This document shows, one piece after another, positions 8,098-16,964 of a stretch of 64,000 nucleotides of DNA. Position 1 is the first letter of the stretch; each line of letters starts with the position of its first letter. A model generated the notes under the pieces. That model made no database searches and had not been told where the DNA came from. It saw only the letters and a program-made list of their open reading frames with translations. Origin of the DNA: a bacterium (GTDB taxonomy: Bacteria; Zhuqueibacterota; QNDG01; JAGLOF01). The translations under genes were made by a program, and so were the position numbers. The DNA lies in NCBI GenBank assembly GCA_016934955.1, contig JAFGRY010000032.1:19311-83310 (forward strand). Reading direction: 5' to 3'.

Positions 8098-10296
8098 ATG
8101 AAAAGAGGATTATTGTTGCTTCTGCTGGCAGCGGCAGGCGTAACAGCATCTGCCCAAACCCGTCTTCTGCTTGTCGGCGATTCCATTACCGAAGGAAAAG
8201 GCAGCGATAATGGACTGGGCTTCAGGGATGACCTTTCAGCGTTACTGCGCCAGTCAGGAATTCCCATGCTGTTCGAAGGCCCGGTCGGTGAATATCCCTA
8301 CAGGGGACATTTTTTCCCCGGCGCGCTGATCGGTGATTTTTACTGGGGGAACGGCGGTTTCGGCACCTATGATACCGGGCTGTCAATGGACCGGCATCAC
8401 CCCGATTACGTGTTCATTCATCTTGGAACCAACGGTATCGAGGGTGGTGGTGCGTTCGGAACCTACACCAGCGACGGCGGCCTGACGCTGCGGGACGACA
8501 CCCTTCCCGGCCGGCTGGCAAATCTGCTTGCCTACCTGGTGATGTGGAAAAGAGGGCCGCGGGGCAGGTTTTTAAAAAATATAATCATCTCACGGATTAT
8601 CGATAAACCGGCTTATCACGCGGGAATCGACGCGTTCAACGCGGAGATCGCCCGTCTGTACCATGATTCGGAAGCCGGAGTGATTCCCGCTATTCCTCCC
8701 GGAACACTGCGGCTCGCCGATCATTACAGCGAATTTGATACCGCGAGCATGTTCAGTCCGGATTCAATACATCCGAACGACGCCGGGTATGGCCACATGG
8801 CCGCGGCATATATGCGGGCGGTGCATTTGCTGCCGATGCGTCTCGAGCATTACTCGAATCCGGTTATTTCCGGGCTTCTGAACAATGCCGCCCCTGAAAT
8901 GATCATGGTGAGACTTACCGATGATCACGGTGATCCTGTCTATGCGGCCGATGTCCGGTTTGAAGTGGTGTCGGGAGCGGCCTATATCAGCGGCAGCGCA
9001 TCCGTGAAGACGGATACCAGCGGGCTGGCCGGTGTCGGCATTGCAACTACTGAACCGGGACTTTCGGTAATCCGCGCCCATTCATTCTGCCTTCGGGATT
9101 CGGTCGTTGATTTCACCGTCAGCGCGGAAAAGAGCGTCGGCATCGACGGGTATGTGCTGTACGGATTCGATGACATGCCGGTGTCCGGTGTCGGTATCAA
9201 ATGGGTGGAACGGAATAGAATGGTCGATACAACCGATGCGGCGGGCCAGTTCCGCTATCAGCTTTTCCCGCACCAGAGTTCCGTAACCCTTGCACCGGTT
9301 CGTGAGCGGCTGTCCTGTGACAGTTCCGGCATCATCATGTACGATGCGGCTCTGGCCGCCCGCGATGCGGTGGGAATCGAGACGCTGAACGGAATTGCCG
9401 CGAATGCGGCTGATGTCGACGGCGACGGGTCGGTCTCGATGAAAGACGCGGCCCTCATCGCCCGCTATACCGTCGGTATCGTCAATGATCCGGATTCCCG
9501 GGCGGGATACTGGAAATTCGATCCCGATACGACCGCGTTCCCCGTACTGGAGGACAATGTCCCGGGGCTTGAAATCACCGGTATCCTGATGGGTGATCTG
9601 CATGGCGGGTGGATGACGCAGGGGGCGGGCAAGCGCATCGCCGCGGCCGGCCTTCGCTCGGAGATCGCTATTGAAGCCGGGCGAACGGTGCTGCGCGTGC
9701 ATGCCGATCATGAGTCACTGCTGTCACTCGATGCCGCCGTCGAATACGATCCGGCGCGGCTTGAGCTTGTCTCGGTGTCCGCAGGTGATCCTGATTTCCG
9801 GGTCTTCACCAATGCACCGCATCCTGGAGTGTGCCGGCTGGGTATGTTTTCGCCGCAAGCGGTCAGCCTCGGGAACGCACCGGTGCTCAGTATCTCCTTT
9901 GCTGTCCTGCCGGGATATGCGGGAGCTGAAGTGGACCTGAGGCGCATTCATCTGAATGACGAGATTGCCGGTGATATTTCGGCGTACGTTCCCGGCGGTG
10001 AAACGGATGAACCGGGCAGTACACTCGCTGTCAGTAACTATCCGAATCCGTTCAACGGCGGCACGCTCATTCGCTACGCGCTGGGCGAACGGGCGGATGT
10101 GACTGTCGTCATCTATAACTATCTGGGTCAGCGTGTACATATGCTGGTATCCGGCAGGCAGGAACAGGGTGAGTACACCATCGGCTGGGATGGCCGGGAT
10201 GAGCGGGGGAGAGAGCTGCCCAGCGGCATATATTTCTGTGTTGTGCAGACAAAAGCCGGGGTGAAACAGGTCAGAAAAATGGAGCTCATACGATAA
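8098..10296 (+). CDS. Secreted SGNH hydrolase with dockerin, cohesin-like and T9SS sorting domains
   Basis: A 732-aa exported protein. The signal peptide MKRGLLLLLLAAAGVTASAQ is followed by an SGNH hydrolase domain (about 20-245) with GDSIT, GTN and DSIHPND motifs, so the catalytic Ser, Asp and His are all present. A Big_1-like Ig repeat follows (about 255-345), then a dockerin-type module (about 414-466) whose second calcium loop (DVDGDGSVS) is canonical while the first is degenerate. A cohesin-like domain (about 520-635) and a YPNPFN/FlgD-like T9SS tail (about 640-732) complete it. The reading frame stays open upstream to 7876, overlapping the previous gene. The ATG at 8098 is chosen because a clean signal peptide starts there. 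There is no Shine-Dalgarno. The next gene starts directly after the stop. Confidence 0.85.
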   Translation: MKRGLLLLLLAAAGVTASAQTRLLLVGDSITEGKGSDNGLGFRDDLSALLRQSGIPMLFEGPVGEYPYRGHFFPGALIGDFYWGNGGFGTYDTGLSMDRHHPDYVFIHLGTNGIEGGGAFGTYTSDGGLTLRDDTLPGRLANLLAYLVMWKRGPRGRFLKNIIISRIIDKPAYHAGIDAFNAEIARLYHDSEAGVIPAIPPGTLRLADHYSEFDTASMFSPDSIHPNDAGYGHMAAAYMRAVHLLPMRLEHYSNPVISGLLNNAAPEMIMVRLTDDHGDPVYAADVRFEVVSGAAYISGSASVKTDTSGLAGVGIATTEPGLSVIRAHSFCLRDSVVDFTVSAEKSVGIDGYVLYGFDDMPVSGVGIKWVERNRMVDTTDAAGQFRYQLFPHQSSVTLAPVRERLSCDSSGIIMYDAALAARDAVGIETLNGIAANAADVDGDGSVSMKDAALIARYTVGIVNDPDSRAGYWKFDPDTTAFPVLEDNVPGLEITGILMGDLHGGWMTQGAGKRIAAAGLRSEIAIEAGRTVLRVHADHESLLSLDAAVEYDPARLELVSVSAGDPDFRVFTNAPHPGVCRLGMFSPQAVSLGNAPVLSISFAVLPGYAGAEVDLRRIHLNDEIAGDISAYVPGGETDEPGSTLAVSNYPNPFNGGTLIRYALGERADVTVVIYNYLGQRVHMLVSGRQEQGEYTIGWDGRDERGRELPSGIYFCVVQTKAGVKQVRKMELIR

Positions 10297-12309
10297 ATGA
10301 TACGTAAGGCAGGAGTACTGGTGCCGCTGCTGATCAGCGCGGTTTTCACGTCGGGGGCGCTTCTCTACGGAGGCGGTCCGCATAAAGCGTACGGCCGGCT
10401 GGTCTATGAAAACGGAAGTGCACCGGGCTCGGTGACATTCAGTGCCTATATTCTGGCGCGTCCCGGGGAAGTACTCGATCAGGGCGATTTCGACTGCGGG
10501 TATGAAAACGGCACCTGGTACGTCCAATGCGGGAATTTTGCTTCCACCTGGAATCTGTGGGATGTGCTGCATGTCGATTTCAGCGACGGAGCCGGAAAGT
10601 CGGGACACATCGAGGTCGTTCTCACTGCCGATGCCGCTGATAACGCGGGAAGAACCGTACTCACCGCCGAGGATTATGCCGTCACCCTGGGCACGAGTAA
10701 TGTCAGCGGCCAGCGGGGCACTACGGTCCAGGTTCCCGTCACGCTCAGCGGCCTGGGAGCGGCCGATTCGGTAATCGCCTATTCGCTGACGCTTACGTTC
10801 GATCCCGACGTGCTGGTTGCGGTAGGGGGATCGAGCAGCAGCACCCTGACGCAGAACTGGGGCGCCCCCTACACAAGTCCGAAAAGCGAAGAAATAACTA
10901 TCGGAGGATTCACCGCCAATAATCCCGCGGGACGGATGACGACGGTGGGGAACACGCTGGTAAAAGCGGAGTTTATTATTCAGGGGATTCCCTCGAGCCA
11001 GACATCGAGTTCGACCCTCATCAGAGTTCACAGCGGTGTGATCTATACTCTTTCGAAGACATACATCATTTCCCGGACCAGAACGGGCGCTCTCCGGGTG
11101 CTGACGGACGGGACGCAGGTGACGAGGAATGTTACCCTGAAGCCGTTCTGGAACCTGCTGTCGCTCGGCATCGCTCCCACGCCCAATACCGTTCCCGAAG
11201 TGCTGAACGGACTTGCTGTTTCCTACATTTACGGATTCATTGCCGGGGAGGGCCCGAAGAGCTGGGACGTAAACCGCCCCTCATTTCTCAATGATCTGCT
11301 GGTTCTCGACGGCATGCATGGATACTGGTTCAAATCAACGGCAGCTGCTGATCAGCAGTGGTCGGTGCCCGGCGTGCTCATCGGCGTGGCAACTCCCCTG
11401 GTGCTCTACCAGGGGTGGAATCTGGTGAGCTATCTGCCGCAGACCGCAGATCTGCTCTCACACGCTCTCGGCTCCCTGGCATCGAAATACACCTATGTTA
11501 TCGGGTATAACGGGTCGACGACCGAAGACTGGGATATCAACCGGCCCGATTTTCTCAACACGCTCACCCACCTGCGGCCCATGTCCGGGTACTGGGTCAA
11601 GATGGGTTCGGCGGGACAGCTGACCTACCCGACCAGCGGTTATTCACCGCCGAAACCGGTTGTGTTCGCGGGCGACAGCAGCGGCGTGAGGGGGGGGCTT
11701 TCCACCACGAACTGTGACTTCTGGGGAGTGCAGCCCGATCTGTTCAGTCAGTATGACACGATCAGAGCCTATGATCCAGACAACGTCCTGTGCGGCGATA
11801 CGCTCGTTGGCCCCGAGGGCGGGTTCCTGCTGCATGTGATGGGAGATGATTTTACAACCCCTGAGGAGGACGAAGGTGCGGTTGAAGGCGATACGATCCG
11901 CTTTACAATAAACAGCCGGCCGGCCCGGGTGATATCCGGGAATCCTGTCTGGAATGACCTGGCTTCAAAAGAGATTACTCTCGCATATGTGGAAACAGGC
12001 GTGTCGGATCCGTCCGGCGGCCAGCCCGGACAATTCATGCTGCATCAGAATTACCCGAATCCCTTCAACGGCAGAACGGTGATCGGCTTCACTCTGGCGG
12101 CACCTTCAGAGGTGACGGTGGTCATTTTCGACAGCATGGGCCGGGAGGTGAAGCGGCTGCTTGATCATGAATCACTGGGAGCCGGTCCGCAGCAGACCGC
12201 ATGGGATGGAACCGATGCGCGGGGGATGAAAGCGCCCAGTGACATCTATTTCTGCCGGCTCGTCACCGGTACGAAATCATTAGTGAAAAAGATGATTTTA
12301 TTGAACTAA
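10297..12309 (+). CDS. Secreted cohesin-domain protein with T9SS sorting domain
   Basis: A 670-aa exported protein whose ATG follows the previous stop codon without a gap, so it is surely co-transcribed and probably translationally coupled. A signal peptide (about 1-23) and an N-terminal beta-rich region lead into a cohesin-like domain (about 125-250, with the FDP-x-VL strand typical of cohesins). Then come two tandem copies of a roughly 80-residue unit sharing W-N-L-x-S, W-D-x-N-R-P-x-F-L-N and G-Y-W-x-K (about 285-450). A two-cysteine module (C-x-FWG ... AYDPxxxLCG, about 470-555) recurs in the next gene. The C-terminus is an NYPNPFN/FlgD-like sorting domain. No catalytic motif is recognised; a scaffold or binding role is inferred. 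Confidence 0.8.
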   Translation: MIRKAGVLVPLLISAVFTSGALLYGGGPHKAYGRLVYENGSAPGSVTFSAYILARPGEVLDQGDFDCGYENGTWYVQCGNFASTWNLWDVLHVDFSDGAGKSGHIEVVLTADAADNAGRTVLTAEDYAVTLGTSNVSGQRGTTVQVPVTLSGLGAADSVIAYSLTLTFDPDVLVAVGGSSSSTLTQNWGAPYTSPKSEEITIGGFTANNPAGRMTTVGNTLVKAEFIIQGIPSSQTSSSTLIRVHSGVIYTLSKTYIISRTRTGALRVLTDGTQVTRNVTLKPFWNLLSLGIAPTPNTVPEVLNGLAVSYIYGFIAGEGPKSWDVNRPSFLNDLLVLDGMHGYWFKSTAAADQQWSVPGVLIGVATPLVLYQGWNLVSYLPQTADLLSHALGSLASKYTYVIGYNGSTTEDWDINRPDFLNTLTHLRPMSGYWVKMGSAGQLTYPTSGYSPPKPVVFAGDSSGVRGGLSTTNCDFWGVQPDLFSQYDTIRAYDPDNVLCGDTLVGPEGGFLLHVMGDDFTTPEEDEGAVEGDTIRFTINSRPARVISGNPVWNDLASKEITLAYVETGVSDPSGGQPGQFMLHQNYPNPFNGRTVIGFTLAAPSEVTVVIFDSMGREVKRLLDHESLGAGPQQTAWDGTDARGMKAPSDIYFCRLVTGTKSLVKKMILLN

Positions 12310-12323
12310 AAGTGAGTTCAATT

Positions 12324-15300
12324 ATGAGCGAACGTTTAAGGCTGAACCGTTATACCGTTGCCGTGATTGTCATGCTGCTCCTGCTCGCGGGCAGCAGTGC
12401 GGCCCAGGTGAGGCAGTGTGCCTTCTGGGGTGTAAACACCCGCTACAGAGGCTCGCTGGTCACATCCGGCGATCAGATAAAGGCGTATGACCCCCGGGGG
12501 CGTTTGTGCGGTGAGGCAAACGGATCAACGACGCCAGGTGGCTATCTCATCTATGTCTACGGTGTCTACGACGGGTCACCCTACCCCGGCGGCGCCAATG
12601 ACGGTGAATCGATCACGTTTAAAATCAACGGTGAGACAGCGGCGATCGTCAGCGGCTCGAACGTCTGGAACAACAACGGCTCAAATCAGTGTGAACTTTC
12701 CGTGGCCGATCAGCCTCCGTCCGCGGACCCGGGAGGTCCCTACTCGGGGAATGAAGGAAGCGCGGTCCAATTCAACGGTTCCGGTTCATCGGGAGTCACC
12801 TATTCGTGGACGTTCGGAGACGGCTCCACCGGGTCCGGTGTTTCGCCTTCACATACCTATACCGATAACGGCACCTACACGGTAAGTCTGACAGTGTACA
12901 ACGGCAGCGGCCAGTCCGATGTCGAGTCGACATCCGCTATTATCAGTAATGTCGTTCCGGTGGTGAACGCAGGCTCGGACAAGAGCTCCAACGAGGGCCA
13001 GTCGGTGAGCTTCAGCGGCAGCGCCACCGATGCGGGCGCCCTGGACAATGCCCAGGGGTTCACCTACCGCTGGACCTTTGGAGATGGCGGGAGCGCGTCG
13101 TCCGCCAGCGCTACGCACACCTATACCAATAACGGGGTGTATACCGCCACCCTGACGGCTACAGACAAGGACGGCGGTCAGGGGAGCGATCAGCTCATCG
13201 TGACGGTAAACAATATCCCGCCCCAAAACGTCAATGCCGGAGCGGACAAGACTGGTGATGAAGGGCAGATTCTGCAGTTTTCCGGGTCGGCAACCGACCC
13301 GGGGACCAGCGACGTGCTGACCTATTCCTGGAATTTCGGTGACGGCGGCAGTGCCGCCGGGAAGAATGTGAGTCATGCGTTCGGCGATAATGGAATATAC
13401 ACCGTAACCCTGACGGTTTCCGACGGCGATGCTTCCACATCCGATCAGCTGATAGCGACGATCAGCAACGTGACGCCCACGGCACATGCCGGCGGTCCCT
13501 ACAACATCGTTACGAATGAGACGGTGCAGTTCAACGGGAGTGTCACTGATCCGGGAACGAATGATAACCATACATTCCAGTGGGATCTCGACAACGACGG
13601 ACAGTTCGATGATTATACGGGGCGCTATCCGACGAAAACCTATACTTCGGCGGGCACCTATACGATCAATCTTAAGGTCACCGATAAAGACGGCGCCTGG
13701 GACACCGATGTCGCGACAGTGACGGTATCCGAAGGAGTGAACGTCACTATTGCCGCCACTCCCGCCGGTGTGGGGCTGAAAGTGTACGTCAACGGTCAGA
13801 TATATACCGCACCGGTGACGCTTCAGGCGAAAACCGGCACCAAACTGACCCTCGAGGCGCTCTGGGATCAGTATCTTACTCCGGGGCTACGGTACCATTT
13901 TCTGAACTGGACTGAAGGCGGCAGCCGCATTAAAGAGGTGTTCGTGCCGGCAACCGCCGTCACCTACGAAGCGAATTATCGCAAACAGTACCAGATCAAG
14001 ATCGATACACGGGGGGTGAACGCCGGCACCAGCGGCGAGGGGTACTATGACGATGGAGTGCGTGTCGGTATCAGTGTCGATTACGAGGCGATCGGTGCGA
14101 ACGGAGATGTGCAATATATATTCAACAGCTGGAGCGGAAGCGGTTTGGGCTCATATACCGGGCCCGAACGGCAGGTGACGCTCATGGTGAGCGGCCCCAT
14201 TGTGCAGGAGGTGAACTGGGATGAACGGTATTTGCTTCAGGTGCTGAGCTCCCTGGGAACTACTTCCGGCAGCGGCTGGTACGATGCCGGGGAACAGGCA
14301 ACTATTCAGGTGACCTACGAGGAGGACGAAAGCGACGGCAGCAGGAGCGGTTTCAGCGCCTGGCAGGGGGAGGGAGACGGCGCCTATTCCGGACCGGACA
14401 ATCCGGCGACGGTAACGGTTAACGAGCCGATCACTGAAACTGCTGTCTGGGCCACCCAGTATCAGCTGGATCTGGTGACGGAATTCGGTGCCGCTTCGGG
14501 TGCCGGCTGGTATGATGCCGGCAGCACCGCATCCGTGTCGATCGATACCAATATCACCACCACTGTCGGCGTCAGGGTGCAGTTTCTCCGCTGGCAGGGT
14601 GTGGGTATCGGCTCCTATACCGGACCGAACCGCGATTTTGACATCGTGATGAACGCACCGGTCACTGAAGTCGCCCAGTGGAAGACTCAGTACTATCTAT
14701 CCCTTGTGTCCGATCTGGGAACACCCGACGGCGAGGGCTGGTACGACAAAGGCGAATTGGTAAGCTGGAGCATCGAGCCCGGTATCCAGATAACCTCTGA
14801 TGAACGATACGGTTTCTGGCGATGGGTGGGCACCGGCACCGGCAGCTATACCGGGACGGATCGTGAACCGTCGGTTATCCTGCAGGGGCCGATAACGGAA
14901 ACCGCTGAATGGCGCGGCCAGTACTTCATTTCGACTTCCGTGACCCCTGAAAACAGCGGCACCATCGCGGTGTTCCCACCGCCGGGAGGCTGGGGGAATT
15001 CCGACACGCTCAACACGTTCATGGCAATAGGCAACGCCGACAGCGGCTACGGGTTCCTGAGATGGAGCGGAGACGTGGAATCGGCTTTAAATCCGCTGCA
15101 GCTTTACCTTGATTCACCAAAGCGGATTACCGCGGAATTTATCAAGGGGAAGATCCGTATCACCACGTCTCCTTCGGGTCTGCAGGCGGTCGTCGACGGG
15201 TCAGCAAGCGTTGCCCCGATTGTCTTCAACTGGCCGACCGGCGAGTCCCATACGATCGGTGTGCCGACCCCCCAGGGCGACGGGGTGACGAGCCGCTATG

Positions 15301-16769
15301 ATTTTAAAAGCTGGAGTGACGACGGCGACAGGGAGCACACCGTCATTGCCCCGGACACCTCGATCGCCTACGTCGCCTTTTTTGATCAGACCTACTACGT
15401 CTCTCTGGTCTCGGAGTACGGGGAGACCAGCGGGAGCGGCTGGTATCTTCTGGGATCGACCGCCGATATTTCCATTGACAGTATTTACACAGAGAGTTCC
15501 CGTATCCGGTGGCGGTTTGTCGGCTGGCAGGGGACCGGCGTCGGCGCACAGACCACCGGTGAGCGGGAAGTGTCTCTTTCAGTGGGGGGGCCGATTACGC
15601 AGCGGGCCCTCTGGGAACCCCAGTTTTCTCTGAAAATCGATAAATTTCCGGCCTACGCGCCCGGAGTCGAGATTACAGCGGATCCGGCCGGACCCTGGTA
15701 CAATCCGGGACAGCCGGTGAAATTAACCGTCACCATCGAGGACACGAACTACACGTTTACCGGCTGGAGCGGTGACGTGGAGGGGAGCGAACCTGAGCTG
15801 ATGGTGATCGTCGATTCGCCGCTGGATATTGTCGCCAATTTTTACACTCCCAATCTTCCTCCCCGGGTAGGTAAATTTCCGCAATTGTTCATGGCGGAAG
15901 ATCAGGTGTTCAAGAAATCGTTCACCTGGCTCTCCCAGTTCGTTGTCGATGACAACGATCCGTTGAGCTATCTTTCCTGGAAGTTTGAAACAGGCGGCTA
16001 CTTCACCGTTGCGGTGGATACCATTCAGAGCATGTTTACCATCACGCCGAAGACGGACTGGAATGGAACCGGCACCGTCGCGTTTGAGGTGGCCGATCCG
16101 TTCGGCCTGACGGCAACCGGCGAGATGGATCTGTACGTTATGCCGGTGGACGATCCGCCCCGTCCGTTTTCCCTTATCGCGCCCGAATCCGATTCGGTCT
16201 TTACCGAGTGGTCCTGGTCAACGAGATTTATCTGGGAAAAATCCCTCAATGTCGATGCCGGAGATTCAGTGACCTACACGTTTTATCTGGGCGACAATGA
16301 GTCGTTTACCGGTCCAAACACATTTGCGGCATCATTTATCGCCGACACCTCTCTTATGGTATACATCCAGACCCCGGGAGTGTTTTACTGGGCGGTATGG
16401 GCGGAAGACCTGAACCGGAAACGGACACGCTGCACCGATATTTTCAGCATCTCTCTGGACACGGCCGTGCCTGATAATGACCGAACGGTCGACAGATATC
16501 AGCTCTACCAGAACTATCCCAACCCGTTCAATCCGGAAACCTGTATTCGGTATTCCATTCCGCGGGACGGGAACGTGACGCTCAGGGTCTACGACATGAT
16601 GGGCAGACTGGTCCGCACCCTTGTCGAAGATCGTCAGACTGCCGGTGTGCACGAGGTGATGTGGAACGGCAGGGATGCGTACCAGGTTCCGGTCGCGTCG
16701 GGATTGTATATTATCCGGATCGAATCGGGGGCGTTCGTGGAACGCCGGAAAATGTTGTTGGTGCGATGA
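12324..16769 (+). CDS. Secreted PKD / InlB-type repeat protein with T9SS sorting domain
   Basis: A 1481-aa exported protein. After the signal peptide it carries the same two-cysteine FWG/AYDPxGxLCG module as its upstream neighbour (about 25-125), four PKD domains (about 130-470, with W-x-F-G-D-G and H-x-Y-x-x-x-G-x-Y), and a PEGA-like stretch (about 472-555). About seven InlB B-type repeats follow (about 556-1175), five of them with S-G-x-G-W-Y-x-x-G. Two beta-rich modules and the NYPNPFNP/FlgD-like tail end the protein. A GTG at 12312 lies in frame, but the ATG at 12324 is preferred because GTGAG sits at a usable spacing. No enzyme motif is seen; adhesion or surface binding is inferred. Confidence 0.8.
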   Translation: MSERLRLNRYTVAVIVMLLLLAGSSAAQVRQCAFWGVNTRYRGSLVTSGDQIKAYDPRGRLCGEANGSTTPGGYLIYVYGVYDGSPYPGGANDGESITFKINGETAAIVSGSNVWNNNGSNQCELSVADQPPSADPGGPYSGNEGSAVQFNGSGSSGVTYSWTFGDGSTGSGVSPSHTYTDNGTYTVSLTVYNGSGQSDVESTSAIISNVVPVVNAGSDKSSNEGQSVSFSGSATDAGALDNAQGFTYRWTFGDGGSASSASATHTYTNNGVYTATLTATDKDGGQGSDQLIVTVNNIPPQNVNAGADKTGDEGQILQFSGSATDPGTSDVLTYSWNFGDGGSAAGKNVSHAFGDNGIYTVTLTVSDGDASTSDQLIATISNVTPTAHAGGPYNIVTNETVQFNGSVTDPGTNDNHTFQWDLDNDGQFDDYTGRYPTKTYTSAGTYTINLKVTDKDGAWDTDVATVTVSEGVNVTIAATPAGVGLKVYVNGQIYTAPVTLQAKTGTKLTLEALWDQYLTPGLRYHFLNWTEGGSRIKEVFVPATAVTYEANYRKQYQIKIDTRGVNAGTSGEGYYDDGVRVGISVDYEAIGANGDVQYIFNSWSGSGLGSYTGPERQVTLMVSGPIVQEVNWDERYLLQVLSSLGTTSGSGWYDAGEQATIQVTYEEDESDGSRSGFSAWQGEGDGAYSGPDNPATVTVNEPITETAVWATQYQLDLVTEFGAASGAGWYDAGSTASVSIDTNITTTVGVRVQFLRWQGVGIGSYTGPNRDFDIVMNAPVTEVAQWKTQYYLSLVSDLGTPDGEGWYDKGELVSWSIEPGIQITSDERYGFWRWVGTGTGSYTGTDREPSVILQGPITETAEWRGQYFISTSVTPENSGTIAVFPPPGGWGNSDTLNTFMAIGNADSGYGFLRWSGDVESALNPLQLYLDSPKRITAEFIKGKIRITTSPSGLQAVVDGSASVAPIVFNWPTGESHTIGVPTPQGDGVTSRYDFKSWSDDGDREHTVIAPDTSIAYVAFFDQTYYVSLVSEYGETSGSGWYLLGSTADISIDSIYTESSRIRWRFVGWQGTGVGAQTTGEREVSLSVGGPITQRALWEPQFSLKIDKFPAYAPGVEITADPAGPWYNPGQPVKLTVTIEDTNYTFTGWSGDVEGSEPELMVIVDSPLDIVANFYTPNLPPRVGKFPQLFMAEDQVFKKSFTWLSQFVVDDNDPLSYLSWKFETGGYFTVAVDTIQSMFTITPKTDWNGTGTVAFEVADPFGLTATGEMDLYVMPVDDPPRPFSLIAPESDSVFTEWSWSTRFIWEKSLNVDAGDSVTYTFYLGDNESFTGPNTFAASFIADTSLMVYIQTPGVFYWAVWAEDLNRKRTRCTDIFSISLDTAVPDNDRTVDRYQLYQNYPNPFNPETCIRYSIPRDGNVTLRVYDMMGRLVRTLVEDRQTAGVHEVMWNGRDAYQVPVASGLYIIRIESGAFVERRKMLLVR

Positions 16770-16803
16770 TGTAACCATCGGGATAATATGTTCCATATCG
16801 GTG

Positions 16804-16837
16804 GTGTAGAGGCGCAATGCATTGCGCCTCTACACCA
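16804..16837. repeat. 34-bp perfect palindrome
   Basis: Two 17-bp arms (GTAGAGGCGCAATG lies within the first) are perfectly complementary with no loop. It sits between the PKD gene and the bidirectional terminator. A weaker relative, with GAGACG and CGTCTC arms, occurs at about 49724-49742. The form suggests a REP-like dispersed palindrome. Confidence 0.6.
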
Positions 16838-16870
16838 TAATAATGTACCGGTTGGGAAATACGGGTTATA

Positions 16871-16906
16871 AAAAAACCCCGGCGTCATGCGACGCCGGGG
16901 TTTTTT
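16871..16906. terminator. Bidirectional intrinsic terminator
   Basis: Six A residues, a 10-bp GC-rich stem (CCCCGGCGTC) with a 4-nt loop, its complement and six T residues form a textbook terminator readable from both strands. It serves the secreted-protein operon on + and the FadL-type porin gene on -, whose stop codons flank it. Confidence 0.92.
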
Positions 16907-16964
16907 ATGATACGGGTTATTAACCGGGGGAACGCAAACAACGTCCCGTCCCCGTCAATAACGA

